Part shown: positions 58,958 through 64,000 of the stretch, piece by piece
How the letters are laid out: every line of letters begins with the position of its first letter
Position numbering within the stretch: position 1 is the stretch's first letter
DNA from: Planctomycetales bacterium 71-10
Lineage (GTDB): Bacteria > Planctomycetota > Planctomycetia > Isosphaerales > Isosphaeraceae
Assembly: GCA_001898385.1 (NCBI GenBank)
Contig: MKTT01000102.1
Coordinates: 80,570-144,569, forward strand
DNA length: 64,000 nucleotides
Direction of reading: 5' to 3'
Made by a program: the position numbers and the translations under genes
Notes under the pieces: generated by a model
Database searches by the model: none
The model's input: the letters and a program-made list of their open reading frames with translations, nothing else
Told to the model about the DNA's origin: nothing

Positions 58958-60424
58958 TCATCCCTTGATGACCCCGACCGGCCGGAGCCGGGCGACCTTC
59001 TTGGAGATGTCGGCCTTGTCCACGACGTCCACCACGAGGTCGACGTCCTTGTACGCGGCGGGCTGCTCCTCGGCCAGGCCCTTGTGGCCGCGGGCCTTGG
59101 CGATGATGCCGAGGGCGTCCAGCTCGCGGTCGATCCGTCGGCCCTCGGCGAGCTTGACGGCGGCGGTGCGGCTCATCATCCGCCCCGCGCCGTGGCAGCT
59201 CGACCCGAACGAGTGGATCATGCTGCCGGGCTGGCCGGCGAGGACCCAACTCGCCGTCCCCATGCTGCCGGGGATGATGACGGGCTGGCCGGTCTCGGCG
59301 TAGGCTTCGGGGATCTCGGGATGTCCGGGGGGGAAGGCCCGCGTCGCTCCCTTGCGGTGGACGCAGACCTCCTTCTCCACGCCGCCGCCGACGTCGTGCC
59401 GCTCGAACTTGGCGATGTTGTGCGCCACGTCGTACACCAGGTCCATCCCCAGCTCCTGCCACGGCTTGCCGAAGACCTTCGCGAAGACCTCGCGGGCCTG
59501 GTGGGTCAGCAGCTGGCGGTTGCACCACGCATAATTCGCCGCGGCCCGCATGGCCCCCAGGTACGCCTGGCCTTCGGGGCTCCGCACCGGGGCGCAGGCG
59601 AGCTGGCGGTCGGGGAGCGTGAAGCCGTACTTCTGGGGGGCGTCCTTGAACACCGTGAGGAAGTCCTCGCAGACCTGGTAGCCCAGCCCGCGCGAGCCCG
59701 AATGGATCAGGACGGTGATCTGGCCCTCGTGCAGGCCCATCACCTTCGCGGCGGGCTCGTCGAGGATGCGGTCGACGACCTGGACCTCCATGAAGTGGTT
59801 GCCCGAGCCGAGCGTCCCGCACTGGTCGGCCCCGCGCAGGATGGCGCGGTCGCTGACGCGGCCGGGGTCGGCGTTGTCGAGCCGGCCGCCGGCCTCGGCG
59901 AACTCGACGTCGCGATCGGTCCCCCACCCCTTGCCGACGACGTACGAGACCCCCTGCTCCATCAACTGCACGAGCTGCGGCTTGGTGAAGGCGAACGGCC
60001 CGCGCTGGCCGACGCCGGTGGGGACGTCGCGGAAGAGCTGCTCCACCAGCGGGCGGATCTTCCCCTTCACGTCGGCCCACTCCAGGTCGGTGCGCAGCAG
60101 TCGGACGCCGCAGTTGATGTCGTAGCCGACGCCGCCGGGCGAGATCACGCCCCCCTCCTCGGGGTCGGTCGCCGCCACGCCGCCGATGCAGAAGCCGTAG
60201 CCCCAGTGGATGTCGGGCATGGCCAGGCTGGCCTTCTGGATCCCCGGCAGCGTGGCGACGTTCGCCACCTGCTCCGGACCCTGGTCGGCCCGGATGTGCC
60301 CGATCAGCGCGTCGTCGGCGAAGATCACGCCGTCGACCCGCATATCCTCCCGATAGTCCTTCGGGATCCGGAACTGGAACGGCGAAATCGCCTCCAGCGG
60401 CCCCGCGAATCCGGCCTTCGCCAT
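58958..60424 (-). CDS. rtcB: RNA-splicing ligase RtcB
   Basis: A 488-residue GTP-dependent RNA ligase joining 2',3'-cyclic phosphate or 3'-phosphate ends to 5'-OH. Signature elements: GVGYDINCGVR (Mn-site Cys), GTLGSGNHF, IHSGSRGLGYQ, DLVYDVAHN, and SSCHGAGRMMSR with the guanylylated His. No archease gene is adjacent. The ATG at 60424 has GGGAGGGT upstream; longer in-frame starts up to 60475 add a non-conserved stretch. It leads an operon with the DUF4832 gene. A GACAAT hexamer lies about 40 nt upstream on the minus strand. Confidence 0.96.
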   Translation of the reverse strand: MAKAGFAGPLEAISPFQFRIPKDYREDMRVDGVIFADDALIGHIRADQGPEQVANVATLPGIQKASLAMPDIHWGYGFCIGGVAATDPEEGGVISPGGVGYDINCGVRLLRTDLEWADVKGKIRPLVEQLFRDVPTGVGQRGPFAFTKPQLVQLMEQGVSYVVGKGWGTDRDVEFAEAGGRLDNADPGRVSDRAILRGADQCGTLGSGNHFMEVQVVDRILDEPAAKVMGLHEGQITVLIHSGSRGLGYQVCEDFLTVFKDAPQKYGFTLPDRQLACAPVRSPEGQAYLGAMRAAANYAWCNRQLLTHQAREVFAKVFGKPWQELGMDLVYDVAHNIAKFERHDVGGGVEKEVCVHRKGATRAFPPGHPEIPEAYAETGQPVIIPGSMGTASWVLAGQPGSMIHSFGSSCHGAGRMMSRTAAVKLAEGRRIDRELDALGIIAKARGHKGLAEEQPAAYKDVDLVVDVVDKADISKKVARLRPVGVIKG

Positions 60425-60533
60425 CGTACCACCCTCCCGCCTCATGCTCGGATGAGACGCCATTGTCATTCGCATCGGTTCGACGGGTCAAGGACGCGGG
60501 GCGGGGCGTGCAGGTTCGGCGCCGGGCGCGGGC

Positions 60534-63041
60534 TCACCGGCCGAGCCGATCCGCCAGGACGTCGCCCGTCGCCGTGCCGAATCGCGCGACGTCCTCGGGC
60601 GTCCCCTCGGCGACGATCCGGCCGCCGGCCTCGCCCGCGCCGGGGCCGAGGTCGACGATCCAGTCGGCGGCCAGCATGACGTCGGGGCTGTGCTCCACGA
60701 CGATGACCGAGTGGCCGCGGTCGACGAGGTTCGACAGGGCGTCCAGCAGCCGGACCATGTCGGCCGGGTGGAGGCCGGCGGTCGGCTCGTCGAGGATGAA
60801 CAGGGTGTGGGTGATGTTGCCGACGCGGTTGAGCGCGGCCGTCGAGCCGCCCAGGAACGCCGCCAGCTTCAGGCGTTGGGCCTCGCCGCCGGAGAGGGTG
60901 CCGGCGGGCTGGCCGAGCCGCAGGTAGTCCAGGCCCAGGTCCAGCAGGGGACGCAGCCGCGACTGGATCCGCGGCCGGCTCCGGAAGAAGGCGAACGCCT
61001 CGCGCGCGGTCAGGTCCAGCACCTCCGCGATCGTCTTGCCGCGGTAGGTGACGTCCAGGATCTCCGGCCGGTAGCGCGTCCCCTTGCAGTCCGGGCAGCG
61101 CACGGTCACGGCGGGGAGGAATTGCATCTCGATGCGACGGATCCCCTCCCCCTTGCACGCCGAGCATCGGCCGCCGTCGACGTTGAAGCTGAACTTCGCC
61201 GCCCCGTAGTTGCGGAGCTTCGCCTCGTGCGTGGCGGCGAACGTGCGTCGGATCTCGTCGAACGCCTTCAGGTAGGTCGCGGGGTTCGCCCGGCCCGATC
61301 GGCCGATCGGCGACTGGTCCAGCCGCTCGACCTGGGCCAGGTCGCCGATCCCCTCCAGCGATTCGAACGGCAGCGTCGGGAGCGATTCGCCCGCGATCGC
61401 GTCCCGAAGCGCGGGATAGAGCGTCTGCTCCACGAGCGACGACTTGCCCGCGCCGCTGACGCCGGTGACGACGCACAGGACGCCGAGCGGGAACGTCGCG
61501 TCGATCCCCTTGAGGTTGCGTCCCGAGGCCCCGCGCACGGTCAAGAAGCCGCGCGACGGGGCGCGGCGGGACGCGGGCCGGCCGACCGTGCGGCGGCCGG
61601 CCAGGAAGTCGGCCGTGGCCGAGCCGGGGGCGTCGACGAGGCCCGCGGCAGGCCCTGCGTAGAGGACCGAGCCCCCTGCCTCGCCCGCGCCGGGGCCGAG
61701 GTCGACGGCGAAGTCGGCCGCGCGGATCACGTCGGCGTCGTGCTCCACGACGATCGGCGTGTTCCCCTCGTCGCGGAGCCGGACCAGGGCGTCGACCATC
61801 CGGCCGACGTCGCGCGGGTGGAGGCCGGTCGTCGGCTCGTCCAGGACGTAGAGCGTCCCCACCAGGCCCGTCCCCAGGGCGCGGACGAGGGTCGCCCGGC
61901 GCAGCTCGCCGGTGGAGAGGTCGCGGGCGGGGCGGTCGAGCGTCAGGTGGGCCAGGCCGATGCGGTCGAGCGCTGCGAGCCTCTCGGCAATCCGGGCCCG
62001 CTGCTTCGCCGCGTCGGCCGGCTCGTCGGGGACCGCCCAGGAGTCGAGCGTCTCGCGGGCGCGGTCGACCGTCAGGGCGGAGAACTCGGCGATGCTCCGG
62101 CCGCCGATCCGGACGGCCAGCGCCTCGGGCCGGAGCCGGGCGCCGCCGCACGCCTCGCAAGGCCGGCCGTCGGCGTCCGCGCCCAGGCCCTCGCAGCGCG
62201 GGCAGGCGCCGAGGGGGCTGGTCCAGCGGAACAGGTTGGGCTGGGGCTCGACGTGGTCGGCGCCGCATCGGCTGCATCGCCAGCCCCGGACGAAGGTCCG
62301 CACGCCGGCCTCGGAGACGATCCGGCAGCGGCCGAGGCCGCGCCCGAAGGCCGTCTCGATCGAGTCCAGCCGTCGCGGCGTGGCGTCGCGGCCCCGGACC
62401 AGGCGGTCGACGATCGCGTCGACCTGGGACGGGGCGTCGACGGGGAGCCCGGCCGCGTCGAGGGGCCCGGACGTCAGGTCGATGCGGCGGTCGCCGGCGC
62501 GGAGGCGCGTCAGCCCCTGTTCGAGCAGCGTCCGCCCCAGCGCGGCGAGGTCGGTCCCGGGGAGGAGGTCGATGGGGAAGGCGACCTCGTATCGCGTCCC
62601 CTCCGGCTGCGCGTCGATCGCGTCGGCGACGGTGAGCGGCGTGGCGGGGAGGACGCGCTCGCCGCAGGCGCGGCAGTGGACCTCGCCGCGGCGGGCGAAG
62701 AGGAGCGCGAGGTGGTCGTGGGCTTCGGAGATCGTGCCGACCGTCGCCCGGCCGGACGGCCGCGAGCCCGCGCCGGGGGCGACGGCCGGCGGCAGGCCCT
62801 CGATGCGGTCGACGTCGGGCTTCTCGGCCGGCTCCAGGAACTGCCGCGCGTAGGCCGAGAAGGTCTCGACGTACCGACGGCGGCCCTCGGCGTACAGGGT
62901 GTCCAGGGCCAGCGAACTCTTGCCCGCCCCGCCGACCCCGGTGACGACGACCAGCCGGCCCAGGGGCAGGTCCAGGTCGATCCCCTTCAGGTTGTGCGTC
63001 CGCGCGCCCCGGACCTTGATGCGGGCGTCGGGCTGGGGCAT
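60534..63041 (-). CDS. UvrA-like excision ABC ATPase (short paralogue)
   Basis: An 835-residue UvrA-type protein with two ABC ATPase halves. First half: Walker A GVGGAGKSS, signature LSTGE instead of LSGGE, Walker B LYVLDEPTTGLH. Zinc-module Cys pairs CRAC, CSRC, CPRC and CEAC are present. Second half: GVSGAGKSS, CSACKGEG and CPDCKGTRY, then TLSGGEAQRLKLAAFLGG and FILDEPTAGLH. Canonical UvrA is about 940 residues with the UvrB-binding region after the first Walker A; about 100 residues are missing here, as in the UvrA2/class II group, which is often linked to drug tolerance. The alternative is a reduced true UvrA. It is followed by rtcB after 109 nt. Confidence 0.92.
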   Translation of the reverse strand: MPQPDARIKVRGARTHNLKGIDLDLPLGRLVVVTGVGGAGKSSLALDTLYAEGRRRYVETFSAYARQFLEPAEKPDVDRIEGLPPAVAPGAGSRPSGRATVGTISEAHDHLALLFARRGEVHCRACGERVLPATPLTVADAIDAQPEGTRYEVAFPIDLLPGTDLAALGRTLLEQGLTRLRAGDRRIDLTSGPLDAAGLPVDAPSQVDAIVDRLVRGRDATPRRLDSIETAFGRGLGRCRIVSEAGVRTFVRGWRCSRCGADHVEPQPNLFRWTSPLGACPRCEGLGADADGRPCEACGGARLRPEALAVRIGGRSIAEFSALTVDRARETLDSWAVPDEPADAAKQRARIAERLAALDRIGLAHLTLDRPARDLSTGELRRATLVRALGTGLVGTLYVLDEPTTGLHPRDVGRMVDALVRLRDEGNTPIVVEHDADVIRAADFAVDLGPGAGEAGGSVLYAGPAAGLVDAPGSATADFLAGRRTVGRPASRRAPSRGFLTVRGASGRNLKGIDATFPLGVLCVVTGVSGAGKSSLVEQTLYPALRDAIAGESLPTLPFESLEGIGDLAQVERLDQSPIGRSGRANPATYLKAFDEIRRTFAATHEAKLRNYGAAKFSFNVDGGRCSACKGEGIRRIEMQFLPAVTVRCPDCKGTRYRPEILDVTYRGKTIAEVLDLTAREAFAFFRSRPRIQSRLRPLLDLGLDYLRLGQPAGTLSGGEAQRLKLAAFLGGSTAALNRVGNITHTLFILDEPTAGLHPADMVRLLDALSNLVDRGHSVIVVEHSPDVMLAADWIVDLGPGAGEAGGRIVAEGTPEDVARFGTATGDVLADRLGR

Positions 63042-63067
63042 CGGCGGGCCTCGGGGTGGAAATGGGA

Positions 63068-63096
63068 GCGGCGAGCCGGAAGGTCCGGCTCGCCGC
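63068..63096 (-). terminator. Hairpin after the right-edge gene
   Basis: A perfect 13-bp stem (GCGGCGAGCCGGA and its complement) with a 3-nt loop. It lies 36 nt after the stop at 63132 on the minus strand and before the UvrA-like gene. No T-run of note follows, so it may only weakly terminate. Confidence 0.55.
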
Positions 63097-63131
63097 GCGA
63101 TGGGTCGATCAGCCTGGCGGGCCGCCCGGGA

Positions 63132-64000
63132 TCAGGGGTTGGCCTTCGGCAGGCTGAAGCCGGTCTGGACGAAGCCGTCGTCGTCCATGACGCTGTAGCT
63201 GCCGCCGAGCGTCAGGTACTTGGCGAAGACCTCGAAGTCGGGCATCTTGGCCGGGTCGACGAGCTGCGGGATCTCGGGGACGGGCTGGCCGGGGCGGCTG
63301 GCGGCCATCCCCTGCTTGACGGCCTGCTCGAAGCGGCCGGACTTGAACATGTCATACGTCAGGCGGGCCTGCTCGTCGGGCCTGACGAAGGTCATGCCGC
63401 TGACCTTCTCCGGGAGCTCCTTGGCGACCGTCTGGTACTCGGGGCTCTCCGCGAGCGGGACGACGCCGGGGCGGAGCACCTGCTCCAGCAGGGTGGCGTC
63501 GGTCGTCAGGAAGAGGGCGTCCTTGGCGATCGTCAGGCTGATGGGGCCCTTGAGCTGGGGCTGCACGCCGTTCTGGGCGGGCATGTCGGGCAGCTCGAAG
63601 TCGTAGATCGTCGCGCCCTGGAACTCGCGCTTCTTGGGCGAGGCGTGGGCCAGCTCCATCAGGCGGTTCAGCGTCCCCTGGAAGGCCTTGGGGTCCTCCA
63701 GCGCGACCGAGACGACGACGCGCTGGCTGTCCTCCTTGATCGGCTTCTTGAAGTCGCTGACCATGGTGATGCGGTCGCCGATCGGGCCGAAGAGGTCCTT
63801 CTGGAACGAGAGCGGCTGGCCCCCCTCGGGGCCGACGAGCTGCTGCTCCAGAACGTTGAGCATGCCGGGCTGGAACTGGTTGACCAGGTCCTCGATGGCC
63901 TTGTAGGCGTTGTCCAGGTCCCAGGAGAAGGTCTGGTAGCTGGCGACGGCGGCCGGGACCCAGGGCTCGGGGCGGACGGCGACGGGCGGGAACGAGAAGA
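63132..64000 (-). CDS. Secreted protein, N-terminus outside window
   Basis: The C-terminal 289 residues of a gene that continues past the window edge: the frame is open to base 64000, reading FSFPPVAVRPEPWVPAAVAS. A Met around 63863 is internal. The visible region alternates strands and helices: DLFGPIGDRITMVSDFKK, VVVSVALEDPKAFQGTLNRL, GATIYDFELPDMP, ISLTIAKDALFLTTDATLLEQVL, and ends DDGFVQTGFSLPKANP. This resembles the large DUF3352-like families of planctomycete secreted proteins, but I cannot assign it firmly. No catalytic motif is seen. Confidence 0.8.
   Translation of the reverse strand, partial: FSFPPVAVRPEPWVPAAVASYQTFSWDLDNAYKAIEDLVNQFQPGMLNVLEQQLVGPEGGQPLSFQKDLFGPIGDRITMVSDFKKPIKEDSQRVVVSVALEDPKAFQGTLNRLMELAHASPKKREFQGATIYDFELPDMPAQNGVQPQLKGPISLTIAKDALFLTTDATLLEQVLRPGVVPLAESPEYQTVAKELPEKVSGMTFVRPDEQARLTYDMFKSGRFEQAVKQGMAASRPGQPVPEIPQLVDPAKMPDFEVFAKYLTLGGSYSVMDDDGFVQTGFSLPKANP

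Overview
The window is very GC-rich with strongly G/C-biased third codon positions. It reads as a piece of a planctomycete chromosome, most likely family Isosphaeraceae (inference). The signs are PEP-CTERM proteins, a DUF1080 protein, many Ser/Thr kinases, terpenoid-cyclase-fold membrane proteins, a tandem Uma2 cluster, formylglycine-enzyme-like proteins, a cyclophilin with the planctomycete extracellular leader, and an hpnCDE squalene cluster. I found no rRNA, tRNA, CRISPR array, transposase, integrase or prophage gene. About 50 protein genes are supported.

Layout. 0.3-3.2 kb: two tandem PEP-CTERM proteins and a secreted GW-module protein. 3.3-7.1 kb: a kinase with an HGD catalytic loop, an FKBP lipoprotein, surE, a small HExxH protein, and a DUF1080 protein behind a perfect 23-bp inverted repeat. 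7.3-10.7 kb: hpnC-hpnD-hpnE, making squalene from farnesyl diphosphate. 10.7-16.1 kb: a membrane TPR protein, a Clp_N-ThiD2-ThiE fusion and an exported glutathione peroxidase. 16.2-22.0 kb: an efflux operon ordered like yknWXYZ, with three tandem Uma2 genes between ATPase and permease.

22.0-32.9 kb: a minus-strand set of a giant TPR protein, an ExbB/TolQ-type channel, a TonB-like-anchored terpenoid-cyclase-fold protein and an FGE-like protein. It is followed by a secreted Ala/Pro repeat protein and a second TonB-like-anchored paralogue on the plus strand. Both anchors carry the SxxxH motif of the TonB membrane helix. This is the best candidate for an undescribed machine. 32.9-35.1 kb: an HNH endonuclease with a small partner, a secreted protein and a small membrane protein. 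35.2-41.2 kb: a kinase, an FHA-GAF-SpoIIE phosphatase and a COG2509 flavoprotein, then a zinc-ribbon membrane protein. 41.2-45.1 kb: a BlaI-type repressor with two operator-like dyads, and an M56 sensor carrying a very long regulatory-repeat tail.

45.1-64 kb: a Tat-exported DUF362 protein, hrpB, an extracellular cyclophilin divergent from a kinase with a beta-helix ectodomain (behind a near-consensus promoter), an MnmE-like GTPase without its C-terminal cysteine motif, EVE and VOC proteins, rtcB with a DUF4832 protein, a short UvrA paralogue and a truncated secreted protein at the edge. Three copies of a dispersed nested inverted repeat lie at 26.1, 45.2 and 46.8 kb.

Across the window, -10-like hexamers often sit about 45-65 nt before start codons.
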